Source of the DNA: Elusimicrobiota bacterium
GTDB taxonomy: Bacteria > Elusimicrobiota > Elusimicrobia > Elusimicrobiales > Elusimicrobiaceae
Direction of reading: 5' to 3'
Length of the DNA stretch: 5,712 nt
Assembly: GCA_031259485.1 (NCBI GenBank)
Contig: JAIRLH010000166.1
Span: 1 to 5,712, forward strand
The position numbers were made by a program, and so were the translations under genes. The notes beneath the pieces were generated by a model that did not search any database, was not told the DNA's origin, and saw nothing but the letters and a program-made list of their open reading frames with translations. Numbering within the stretch: position 1 is the stretch's first letter; each line of letters starts with the position of its first letter. Shown piece by piece: positions 1-5,712 of the stretch.

Positions 1-932
1 GCTATACTTGCGCCAAAAATGTCCGAGCGGTGCAGCGAAACATCGCACTGCTCGTCCGCTTTTTCCAATACAGGATTTATGTATTTTATAGCAAAAGCGC
101 GATCCCGCTCCTGTACCCCGTAAGTCTGCGCCAGCCAGTTTATAGAAGCTAAATGTCCAGGATTTTTAGAGTAGGCATAGCTGCGCGGCGCACCTATCAT
201 ATTATCTACATCCCACTCTTTCAACCTCGTAGGCTTGTAGCCAGCCACTCCTTCTTCCAAGTGATACCGCGTCAATGCGCGGGCCACTATGTACTGCGCA
301 TAACATTTGCGACCTTCTTCTATACAAACCTCTGCCTCCTCACCCTTTTGCGCTTGCGCATATAACTTCCTTTCCACAGAGTTGGCCGTGTTCCAGTGAT
401 AGGAGGAATAAGCCGTCTTTATATCGTTATACGCCCGCGTTACAAGATTGTCTTCCTCATACGCCGCAGCTACGTACAACCCGTAATCCATTGCAAGCAC
501 GCCTTCTTTCTCTTCCTCCGAAACGTCGCCCAAAAGTCCGCTTCTGCCATACTCAGACAGTGCAACCTCACGGTACTCCTTATACCCCATTATCCAGCCC
601 TTACTCTTAAGAGCCAAAACCTCGCCCTCTATCCGCGCAAACTCAATCGCAAACTCAAGATCCTCCCCAAGCTTTGGGTCGTACTCTACATAATTGCTAG
701 GCTTCCCACTATCTCCCCCAGGCGCAAGCCTATCTTTTCCTAATCCCCATAAAGCATTGCTTCCCTTGTTCTGCCAGCTACCCGCTGCTTGCGCCATTGT
801 ATTTGGTATAGCTGTTTTAGATTGCGCATATGCGGGGGCTGTCGCTTCAAAAAAAATAATACCTGCTAAAAAAACAGGTATTATTTTGGTATATATAAAA
901 GAAAGGGAACAAAAAATAAATTTTTTATTCAT
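1..932 (-). CDS. Secreted protein of unknown function, 3' end beyond the window
   Basis: An uninterrupted minus-strand reading frame gives 310 codons from ATG at 932 and leaves the window without a stop, so the protein is C-terminally incomplete. Residues 1-36 look like a Sec signal peptide: MNKK at the start, a hydrophobic stretch (about 17-28, IIPVFLAGIIFF) and an A-Y-A site before Gln37. The mature part begins with a low-complexity Gly/Asn/Ser-rich stretch (about 37-80). From about 85 it is rich in Glu, Lys, Ala and Tyr and looks mainly helical, with three cysteines (203, 210, 296) of which the first two form C-x6-C. I recognise no domain or catalytic motif and assign no function; periplasmic, surface or extracellular location is inferred only from the signal peptide. 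In-frame ATGs also lie upstream (941 and further). I chose 932 because it gives the most typical signal peptide; no start has a clear Shine-Dalgarno sequence. The gene is separated from thymidine kinase by 330 AT-rich bases, so it probably has its own promoter. Confidence 0.8.
   Translation of the reverse strand, partial: MNKKFIFCSLSFIYTKIIPVFLAGIIFFEATAPAYAQSKTAIPNTMAQAAGSWQNKGSNALWGLGKDRLAPGGDSGKPSNYVEYDPKLGEDLEFAIEFARIEGEVLALKSKGWIMGYKEYREVALSEYGRSGLLGDVSEEEKEGVLAMDYGLYVAAAYEEDNLVTRAYNDIKTAYSSYHWNTANSVERKLYAQAQKGEEAEVCIEEGRKCYAQYIVARALTRYHLEEGVAGYKPTRLKEWDVDNMIGAPRSYAYSKNPGHLASINWLAQTYGVQERDRAFAIKYINPVLEKADEQCDVSLHRSDIFGASI
849..887 (-). repeat. Perfect 13-base inverted repeat followed by T run, inside signal-peptide codons
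   Basis: On the plus strand the arms are 853-865 (AAAATAATACCTG) and 875-887 (CAGGTATTATTTT), perfectly complementary around a 9-base loop at 866-874. In the direction of transcription (minus), the second arm runs into an unbroken T stretch that continues to 849, eight T bases from 856 to 849. The shape resembles an intrinsic terminator or attenuator, but the stem is AT-rich with only three G-C pairs, so it would be weak. It lies about 45 to 80 bases after the ATG and encodes the hydrophobic core of the signal peptide. The loop contains a second homopolymer (seven bases, 868-874). Whether it acts on transcription, on translation speed or is merely tolerated cannot be told from sequence. Confidence 0.7.
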
Positions 933-1032
933 TACATGCATTGCGCACGTTTTAAACTGTTTGCCTAGTAATAAGCATTTCCCTGATGTATTCATAAAGT
1001 TAGGCATAAAGTTATTTATCTTTAAATTTATA

Positions 1033-1065
1033 GTTTTATAGGGCTATAGTTTCATTCTATAAAAC
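1033..1065. repeat. 9-base inverted repeat overlapping the candidate -10 box
   Basis: GTTTTATAG at 1033-1041 is exactly complementary to CTATAAAAC at 1057-1065, with 15 bases between. The right arm covers most of the proposed -10 box and the left arm contains an alternative TATAAA. An 8-base direct repeat, TATAGTTT, lies at 1029-1036 and 1045-1052 in the same place. The arrangement would suit a repressor operator or a structured leader RNA, but AT-rich DNA produces such repeats easily, so a regulatory role is inference only. Confidence 0.35.
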
Positions 1066-1083
1066 CAAAATTCAAATTGTAAA
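1056..1083 (-). promoter_or_regulatory. Candidate sigma70-type promoter for the secreted-protein gene
   Basis: Read on the minus strand, TTTACA (1083-1078) resembles a -35 box with five of six consensus matches, and TATAGA (1061-1056) resembles a -10 box with four of six, separated by 16 bases. The start of transcription would fall near 1049, giving a leader of roughly 115 bases before ATG 932. Further TATAAA stretches at 1040-1035 and 1032-1027 could serve as alternative -10 boxes, and in such AT-rich DNA matches of this quality are expected by chance. The position, between two genes on the same strand, is the main support. Confidence 0.35.
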
Positions 1084-1103
1084 TAGGTCAAAAGCCCTAT
1101 TAC

Positions 1104-1119
1104 CCATTAGGTCTAATGG
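1104..1119. repeat. Short dyad CCATTAG-GT-CTAATGG upstream of the candidate promoter
   Basis: Two 7-base arms, 1104-1110 and 1113-1119, are perfectly complementary around two bases. The two-base centre makes it a poor RNA hairpin but a plausible binding site for a dimeric DNA-binding protein. It lies about 20 bases upstream of the proposed -35 box, where activator or repressor sites often occur. Function is inferred from shape and position alone. Confidence 0.3.
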
Positions 1120-1262
1120 CTCAGGAAGCGGTAATTAAAAGTTTTTAATAAATTTATTTTTAAACAGACGTCTTTTTGGAAATCTCACTAGAATATTTTA
1201 CCATGTCCATTTGCAGAACGATATCCTATTAGGGGAGAATTAAATAGAGCGGAGCCAGATTT

Positions 1263-1829
1263 TTATTTTGGCTTAAAGCAGTCGACGCAGCGGGCGTCGT
1301 AATCGTGCGCGCCGCCTACGTATATTCTGGATTTTACCTTGACCAGCCTGTTGGTGCGCCGCGCGGGTTTGCCGCACCGCGTGCAGCGCGCGGAAAGCTT
1401 ATCCACAGTGTCGGCCACGGCCAATAGACGCGCGGTGCTTTCAAAAGGCACGCCGCGGTAATCCAAATCCAGCCCGCAGCAAATCACGCGCAGACCGCGT
1501 TTGGCAATCCCCTGCGCAACATTTACGATTTCGTTGGTAAAAAAATTGACTTCGTCCAGCGCGACGACAACGGTGTCCCTGTCAACCAGCGCGGGGATTT
1601 CCTCCGCGCGTTCCACGTGCACGGCGTCCATCATTATCAGGCTGTGCGTGCAGATGCCTTTTTTGGCATAGCGCTTATCCAGCGTGGAGTTGAAAACCTG
1701 CACCTTCTGCCCCGCGGCGCGGCTTACCTCTATGCGTCTTATAAGCTCGGTGCTCTTGCCGGAAAACATGCACCCGCAGATAACTTCTATCGCGCCGTAA
1801 GGCGTTTTTTTGGCTTTGGAAGATTTCAT
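1263..1829 (-). CDS. tdk: Thymidine kinase, type II (TK1-like)
   Basis: The product (188 residues) should phosphorylate thymidine to dTMP with ATP in the cytoplasm, in pyrimidine salvage. It shows the family layout: N-terminal IEVICGCMFSGKST with the Walker A loop at about 19-26 (Lys25); LDEVNFF at 91-97 holding the metal-site Asp92 and the catalytic-base candidate Glu93; GLDLDYRGVPF at 119-129; a zinc ribbon built from C149-x2-C152 and C181-x2-C184; and YVGGAHDY (170-177), the thymidine-binding lasso region. Family members usually have GPMFSGK and DEAQFF, so Cys20 and Asn95 are mild departures. The frame is open upstream to 1901, but ATG 1829 is preferred because it gives the usual N-terminus and has AGGAGG at 1845-1840, ten bases ahead. 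That places it 16 bases after the lptD stop as last visible gene of the operon. Length is slightly short for the family but complete. Function is confident from motifs. Confidence 0.95.
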   Translation of the reverse strand: MKSSKAKKTPYGAIEVICGCMFSGKSTELIRRIEVSRAAGQKVQVFNSTLDKRYAKKGICTHSLIMMDAVHVERAEEIPALVDRDTVVVALDEVNFFTNEIVNVAQGIAKRGLRVICCGLDLDYRGVPFESTARLLAVADTVDKLSARCTRCGKPARRTNRLVKVKSRIYVGGAHDYDARCVDCFKPK

Positions 1830-1839
1830 ATACGGCCCG

Positions 1840-1845
1840 CCTCCT
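1840..1845 (-). promoter_or_regulatory. Ribosome binding site that fixes the thymidine kinase start
   Basis: AGGAGG on the minus strand begins immediately after the lptD stop codon (TAG, 1848-1846) and lies ten bases before ATG 1829. It supports the 188-residue start over the longer open frame that would overlap lptD by 56 bases. Confidence 0.75.
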
Positions 1846-3930
1846 CTAAAAATTATCCCGCGCAAGGCCTTCGGCGCGCCACGGATACCAGTAGTTATCA
1901 ATGCGCCGCGACGCCGCAGGCTGCCCCTGCGCCCCGCCGCAGATTATATTTACGCGCAGCGTGAAGGATAGGTTTTGATTTCTGTCCCGCACTCCGGCCA
2001 TTACGGAAAAGTCATGAAAGTCCTTCGTAATTCTTATATGTTTGGAATAAGCGTGCAAAACGCTGTCTGAGACGCTTAAATCCAGCCCCATGTCGGCGCG
2101 CCAAGTCCAGTTTTTTGGCGCGACGAGAAATTTTGTAGTGAACAAAAAAGTATCCCTGTCCGTGCTGTAATTTGCCGCGCCGAAGTTTGCGTAGCTGCCG
2201 TCAAAACTCTTGAAAGTGGTATTGAGCACAAAGGCCTGGTTGCCGGCGTGCGCGTCGTAAACATTCTGCAGGAAGAAGTTTGTGCCGCTAACCGAGCTGT
2301 AATAGCCGGCCTCGGCTACAATGGGCTCCACCCTGCGCGTGATATCCCAAGACTGCGAAGAATTGCGCAAATTATAGCCGCTTGCAGTCTTAAAATAAAA
2401 ATCCCGCGCCGGGATATAATAATTCTGCACATAGATTGAATTGCTTTCCTCGCCGCTGTCAAAAGCGTCTGTGCCGGTGGTAAGAGATCCGCTTGTCGTG
2501 CGCTTTTCATACCGGTAGCCGACGTCCAAAAGCCCCGTAATCAGCGCGGAGCGCCAGTTGAGCTGCCCGCCGTAGCGAGCGACAAATTTATCCTCTTTAT
2601 TATTTGTCGGGTCTTTCAGTATTGCCTGCTGCTCGTGCCATGCCGACGGAGTAAGCGTGAAATTGCGGTGCGGCTTGAAATCCCTGCTAATAACCCATTT
2701 GCCCTGCATGTACTGCACAAAATCGTCTTCGTTTTTACGCGCGTTGTTTAAGGAAAAAGAAAGATTATTTACGATTCCGCCGAGTTCTTTGACGGCAAAA
2801 GGATTAAAAACCCACTCCAGCTTGGGTAAAATTTCCTCCGCGTTTGAATAGGAGCCGTCTTTATTTAATTTTCTGCGGCTGCTGTAAGACGCGCGCAAAG
2901 TGCTTGTTCTGCTTTGGCGCGCAAGCGCGGTTTTCACCACGATATCGGGGGAGACGGCATACGGATTCGCGCGGAAAAAATCGTCGTTAAAATCCCTGTC
3001 CGAAACGCTTCGCGCCTCGGTCTGGCTGAAATATATCGCTCCGCCGTTTTTGTTAAGGCTGTCCGACGAATCATGCGCCTGCCACCAGTAGCCGCCGTTG
3101 ACGCCCCAGCGTTGCTCGTCCTTATTATTATCGCGTATGGTATAGGCCTGCAGCGCGCCGCGGAATTTTTGCGGGTCGTCGTACGCGGCCTCCGCCCCGT
3201 AGCCCAGGCCTGATTTGGTGTAATAATCAATATTGGCCGCCGCGCGGAAATTATTTTTTGAATAAACCGTCGAAGTCAGGAAGCCGAAGCCCGTGTTGCC
3301 GCTCTGGTCAAAATCAAGATAGGTTGTAAAAAGCCTGTCGCTGCGCAGCGAGCGGTAAATAAAAGGCAGCCACAGCACCGGCACTTTGCCGATTTTTAAT
3401 ACGGCATTAACGGCGTAAATGCGTTCCCCTGGTTTTATGTCGGCTTTGCCCGCGTAAATGACATAGTGCGGCTTTTCCCTGCTGCAGCATGTTAACGTGG
3501 CCTTGCGCAGGATATAAGCCGGCGGCTTAAATCCAACGCTTTCGGACGAAAGCACTCTTATCGGCGTATAATCAGCCGAAGTCTGACGCATTATCAGTCG
3601 GCGCGAGGCAAGGTCAAAATGTATGCCCTGCGCTGTAAAAATTCCGGTTTCGTCCTCAATGGTCGTGCGGCCCGGGGAGATTAAAATCTGGTCGCGCGCG
3701 TAGATTTGTATATCGTCGCTTTTTATTACTTTTTTTGCGCCGCCGTCTTCAATCAGGACTTCCGCATTGCCTTTTAGCTGCGCGACGGAATCTTGCTGGT
3801 CGTAAACAACTTCGTCGGCGGTAAAATATATAAACTCGTCTTTAGTCGGCGCGGGCAGCGCCATACCCTGCGCCCAAACACCCGCGCAGAGTGGCAAAAA
3901 TAGCGCAGTAAGCAAAAGTTTATTTTTCAT
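1846..3930 (-). CDS. lptD: LPS-assembly outer-membrane protein LptD (OstA/Imp)
   Basis: This 694-residue protein should form the outer-membrane barrel that, with LptE, inserts lipopolysaccharide into the outer leaflet. ATG 3930 gives a clear signal peptide (MKNKLLLTALFLPLCAG, cleavage probably after V-W-A20). Residues about 35-125 form an OstA/LptA-like beta domain (FTADEVVYDQQDSVAQLKG, then KSDDIQIYARD and FTAQGIHFDLASRRL). The junction TLTCCS (145-150) through KIGKVPVLWLPF (179-190) matches the conserved start of the LptD barrel. The rest, to about 661, is strand-like alternating sequence with many Tyr, Phe and Asn, ending in HDFSVMAGVRDR and LSFTLRVNI. Cysteines are limited to C15 (signal peptide), C148-C149 and C664. 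About 30 residues follow the presumed last strand. The start overlaps the ROK kinase gene by 11 bases and has no clear Shine-Dalgarno sequence, suggesting translational coupling. A longer reading from TTG 3972 is possible but would bury the signal peptide. No lptE or lptA gene is visible here. Confidence 0.93.
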   Translation of the reverse strand: MKNKLLLTALFLPLCAGVWAQGMALPAPTKDEFIYFTADEVVYDQQDSVAQLKGNAEVLIEDGGAKKVIKSDDIQIYARDQILISPGRTTIEDETGIFTAQGIHFDLASRRLIMRQTSADYTPIRVLSSESVGFKPPAYILRKATLTCCSREKPHYVIYAGKADIKPGERIYAVNAVLKIGKVPVLWLPFIYRSLRSDRLFTTYLDFDQSGNTGFGFLTSTVYSKNNFRAAANIDYYTKSGLGYGAEAAYDDPQKFRGALQAYTIRDNNKDEQRWGVNGGYWWQAHDSSDSLNKNGGAIYFSQTEARSVSDRDFNDDFFRANPYAVSPDIVVKTALARQSRTSTLRASYSSRRKLNKDGSYSNAEEILPKLEWVFNPFAVKELGGIVNNLSFSLNNARKNEDDFVQYMQGKWVISRDFKPHRNFTLTPSAWHEQQAILKDPTNNKEDKFVARYGGQLNWRSALITGLLDVGYRYEKRTTSGSLTTGTDAFDSGEESNSIYVQNYYIPARDFYFKTASGYNLRNSSQSWDITRRVEPIVAEAGYYSSVSGTNFFLQNVYDAHAGNQAFVLNTTFKSFDGSYANFGAANYSTDRDTFLFTTKFLVAPKNWTWRADMGLDLSVSDSVLHAYSKHIRITKDFHDFSVMAGVRDRNQNLSFTLRVNIICGGAQGQPAASRRIDNYWYPWRAEGLARDNF

Positions 3931-4870
3931 CAGCTTTGGCTGCCGCGTATAAGGCGGCTCCGGCCGCGCCAATATCTTCTTCGCGCGAAATCAGCAGATT
4001 AACGTTTTCAAACGGCGTTTTTACGGACTGCGCCGAAAAAACTTTTTTAATCGCGCCCTGAAAATATTCTGCCCCGCGCGAAACGCCGCCCGCCAAAACT
4101 ACAGCCTGCGGGTTAAGCATCAGTATCATATTTGCCAGCCCGCGGCCGAGATTTACGCCCACATCATGCCACAGGGCCAGCGCGGTTTTATCGCCAGCGC
4201 GCGCGGCGGCGGAAAGTATCTTGACGGAAAACCCTTCTTTTTTTATCAATCCGGCCAGTGCGGACCGCGGTTCTTTGCGCGCTGCCCTCAAAGCCGCGCG
4301 GCGTATGCCGGCGGCGCCGCAATAAGCCTCCAGACAACCTCGGTTGCCGCAGCCGCAAAGCGGAGCGCGCGGACTGAAGTCAATTTTAGTATGTCCGATT
4401 TCGCCGGCCGCGCCCATGGCACCGTTATACAATTTGCCGTCAATAACAAGGCCTCCGCCCACGCCCGTGCCCAGGGTTATCACGATGATATTTTGGTACT
4501 TATATTTAAGTTCTTTAGCGTGAACGCCCCAGGCGGCCATATTGGCGTCATTGCTTACGAAGCAGCGGCAGCCGGTGGTCATCTCCAGCAGAGCTTTTAT
4601 TTTAAAATTACGCCACGGAATATTGGGAGCCCAGCGAAGTATGCCTTTTTGATGGTCGGTATCGCCGGGCAAGCCAACGCCAAGCGCGATATTTTTGTCC
4701 TTAAAACCCGCCTTAAGCATATTGACGGCAACGGCCAGCTGCGCCGCAAAAGCGGCCGCGCTTTGGGTTGTATCGGTCGGTATCGCAAAATGTTTGAGTA
4801 TTTTATCATTTGCGTCAACCGCGGTAAATTTTACGGAACTGCCGCCGATGTCTATGCCTATCGCCCTCAT
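3920..4870 (-). CDS. ROK-family sugar kinase, probably glucokinase
   Basis: The 316-residue product should phosphorylate a hexose at the expense of ATP in the cytoplasm; glucose is the commonest substrate of stand-alone ROK kinases, but N-acetylmannosamine, fructose or another sugar cannot be excluded. Visible motifs in order: DIGGSSVK (7-14, phosphate loop), SNDANMAA (106-113) with catalytic Asp108, LGTGVGGG (133-140), GEIGH (156-160) with sugar-contacting Glu157 and zinc-ligand candidate His160, the zinc motif CGCGNRGC (Cys172, 174, 179) followed by Glu181, and LAGGVS (259-264) of the C-terminal ATP region. Length is typical and there is no N-terminal helix-turn-helix, so it is a kinase rather than a NagC/XylR-type repressor. 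ATG 4870 overlaps the recombinase stop (ATGA) and is preceded by GGAGGT at 4881-4876, five bases away, a strong ribosome binding site. The 3' end overlaps lptD by 11 bases. Family assignment is firm, substrate is inferred. Confidence 0.92.
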   Translation of the reverse strand: MRAIGIDIGGSSVKFTAVDANDKILKHFAIPTDTTQSAAAFAAQLAVAVNMLKAGFKDKNIALGVGLPGDTDHQKGILRWAPNIPWRNFKIKALLEMTTGCRCFVSNDANMAAWGVHAKELKYKYQNIIVITLGTGVGGGLVIDGKLYNGAMGAAGEIGHTKIDFSPRAPLCGCGNRGCLEAYCGAAGIRRAALRAARKEPRSALAGLIKKEGFSVKILSAAARAGDKTALALWHDVGVNLGRGLANMILMLNPQAVVLAGGVSRGAEYFQGAIKKVFSAQSVKTPFENVNLLISREEDIGAAGAALYAAAKADEK

Positions 4871-5712
4871 TTGCTACCTCCGTTTGAGCTTTTGGGATGC
4901 GCGTCATCGTAAACTTTTTTGAGCCTGTCTAATGATACATGCGTATAAACCTGCGTGGCGCCCAGGCTTTTGTGGCCCAGCATTTCCTGCAGAGTTTTAA
5001 GGTCGCAACCATTGTTTAAAAGGTGCGTCGCAAAAGAATGGCGCAGGCTGTGCGGCGTTATTTTGCGCGCTAAATTGCTTTTTATCGCGCTTTTTTTTAT
5101 AAGTTGCGCCAAGCCCTCGCCGCTGAGACGCCCGCCGCGCGAACCCAGGAAAAGCGGCGCGGGCGCGTTTACGGCGGGGCGCGTTGAAAGATAGTTGCTC
5201 AAGGCTTCAAGCGCGATATCGGTGACGGGCACAACGCGCTCTCTGCCGCCTTTGCCCAAAACTTTTACGCAGCCTTCGGTAAAATCGACGTCGCCCGCGT
5301 TAAGGCCCGTAATCTCGCTGCGGCGCAGACCGCTGGAATAAAGCAACTCCAGCAACGCTTTGTTGCGCGCGGCAAAGCGCGGGCTTGCCTCGGCTTCCAT
5401 CAGTTTAGAGGCCTCAGCCTCCGTTAGGAATTTGGGCAGCAACCGCTCACGGCGCGGCGCGGCGAACAGCTTGAAAGGGTTTGCCGCGATAATGCCGCGG
5501 TTGCTCAAATATTTGGCGAAGCTGCGCAACGCGCTTATTTTGCGAAGCATACTGTTTCTGGCAATTTCCTTCCGGCTCTCGTAGGCCAGATACGCGCGGA
5601 TATTGTGCATATTAAAATCTTTAACCGCGGTAAAGTTCCGAAGCGACATAAAGGCCAGAAACTCCCGCAAGTCCGCGTCGTAGGCGCGCAAGGTGTGGGG
5701 CGATAAATTACG
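4867..5712 (-). CDS. Tyrosine recombinase of the XerC/XerD family, 5' end beyond the window
   Basis: The frame is open to the right edge, giving 281 visible residues. It begins in mid-domain (NLSPHTLRAYDADLREFLAF), the typical early part of the Xer N-terminal SAM-like DNA-binding domain, so probably only a few to some tens of residues are missing. TTG at 5691 is an internal leucine codon rather than the start. Counting from the edge, the catalytic domain has SGLRRSE (127-133) with Arg130, GKGGRER (153-159) with Lys154, HSLRH (221-225) with His221 and Arg224, LGH (245-247) with His247, and the nucleophile Tyr256 in TQVYTH. All six active-site positions are present. The known family role is resolving chromosome dimers at dif with a partner recombinase and FtsK. 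The close match throughout and the housekeeping neighbours favour a chromosomal Xer protein over a phage or integron integrase. XerC and XerD cannot be told apart with confidence. The stop codon overlaps the ROK kinase start. Confidence 0.93.
   Translation of the reverse strand, partial: RNLSPHTLRAYDADLREFLAFMSLRNFTAVKDFNMHNIRAYLAYESRKEIARNSMLRKISALRSFAKYLSNRGIIAANPFKLFAAPRRERLLPKFLTEAEASKLMEAEASPRFAARNKALLELLYSSGLRRSEITGLNAGDVDFTEGCVKVLGKGGRERVVPVTDIALEALSNYLSTRPAVNAPAPLFLGSRGGRLSGEGLAQLIKKSAIKSNLARKITPHSLRHSFATHLLNNGCDLKTLQEMLGHKSLGATQVYTHVSLDRLKKVYDDAHPKSSNGGSK
4876..4881 (-). promoter_or_regulatory. Ribosome binding site of the ROK kinase gene
   Basis: GGAGGT on the minus strand lies within the last codons of the recombinase gene, five bases before ATG 4870. 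It confirms the start and the overlapping ATGA junction. Confidence 0.8.

Larger units (their letters stand above)
933..1262. other. AT-rich intergenic region without a convincing gene
   Basis: This 330-base gap separates the thymidine kinase stop codon from the start of the unknown secreted protein. By hand count 961-1200 has 65 G or C in 240 bases (27 percent), whereas the flanking genes are near or above half. It holds a candidate promoter, a 9-base inverted repeat and a short dyad, listed separately. No tRNA, no large conserved RNA and no clear GC-rich intrinsic terminator after the thymidine kinase gene could be recognised. The only minus-strand ATG mini-frame noticed is 16 codons, without a suitably spaced ribosome binding site. 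Confidence 0.7.

Noticed and set aside
153..1041. Four overlapping plus-strand open frames of 70 to 115 codons
   Set aside because: They overlap each other in different frames and lie opposite a single unbroken minus-strand frame of 310 codons that starts with a proper signal peptide.
1166..1173. Palindrome AGACGTCT flanked by A and T runs
   Set aside because: There is no loop, so it cannot be an effective terminator, and an 8-base palindrome is expected by chance at this scale.
1162..1212. Minus-strand mini-gene of 16 codons in the spacer
   Set aside because: It is very short, and the nearest AGGA is too far from the ATG; nothing else supports translation.
933..1262. Possible dif or attachment site for the nearby Xer recombinase
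   Set aside because: I found no 28-base arrangement resembling two 11-base Xer arms around a 6-base centre; the dyads seen have the wrong spacing and sequence.
1200..1262. Intrinsic terminator after thymidine kinase
   Set aside because: No GC-rich stem followed by a T run on the minus strand is visible just after the stop codon.
1830..1901. Longer N-terminus for thymidine kinase
   Set aside because: It would overlap lptD by 56 bases and add residues not typical of the family, while ATG 1829 has a strong ribosome binding site.
3931..3972. Upstream TTG start for lptD
   Set aside because: It would place 14 polar residues before a well-formed signal peptide; ATG 3930 is the better start.
4166..4912. 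Long plus-strand open frame (248 codons) opposite the ROK kinase gene
   Set aside because: It lies antisense to a gene with all family motifs. GC-rich codon use in the true frame keeps the opposite frame free of stops, and its product resembles no family I know.
5689..5691. TTG as the start of the recombinase
   Set aside because: The upstream codons (NLSPHT) continue the conserved Xer N-terminus to the window edge, so the true start lies outside.

Overview
The window looks like a chromosomal piece of a Gram-negative, diderm bacterium. The main evidence is an LptD-type outer-membrane assembly protein, which implies lipopolysaccharide in the outer membrane, together with Sec signal peptides. 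The genes are moderately GC-rich with many GCGC-type codons, and the one long spacer is strongly AT-rich. The lineage cannot be fixed from the sequence alone; a deep-branching phylum such as Elusimicrobiota is only a guess.

All five genes lie on the minus strand, so transcription runs from right to left. From the right edge, 5712 to 1263 forms one tightly packed block: a XerC/XerD-family tyrosine recombinase (5' end cut by the window), a ROK-family sugar kinase (ATGA overlap with the recombinase), an LptD homologue (11-base overlap with the kinase) and a type II thymidine kinase (16 bases after lptD, with a strong ribosome binding site). Overlaps and spacing indicate one operon. Its members serve different housekeeping tasks: chromosome dimer resolution, sugar phosphorylation, LPS export and nucleotide salvage. 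This looks like a co-expressed growth set rather than one pathway.

From 1262 to 933 is an AT-rich spacer (hand count of 961-1200: 65 G+C of 240). It contains no convincing gene but holds a candidate promoter and two inverted repeats. Downstream of it, 932 to 1 encodes the first 310 residues of a secreted protein that I do not recognise and that runs off the left edge. Its signal-peptide codons contain a perfect 13-base inverted repeat followed, in the direction of transcription, by a T run. That is the most unusual structure in the window.

I see no CRISPR array, insertion sequence, tRNA or rRNA, and no recognisable multi-gene defence or mobile system. The best candidates for something undescribed are the unknown secreted protein and the structured DNA in front of it and within its 5' end.
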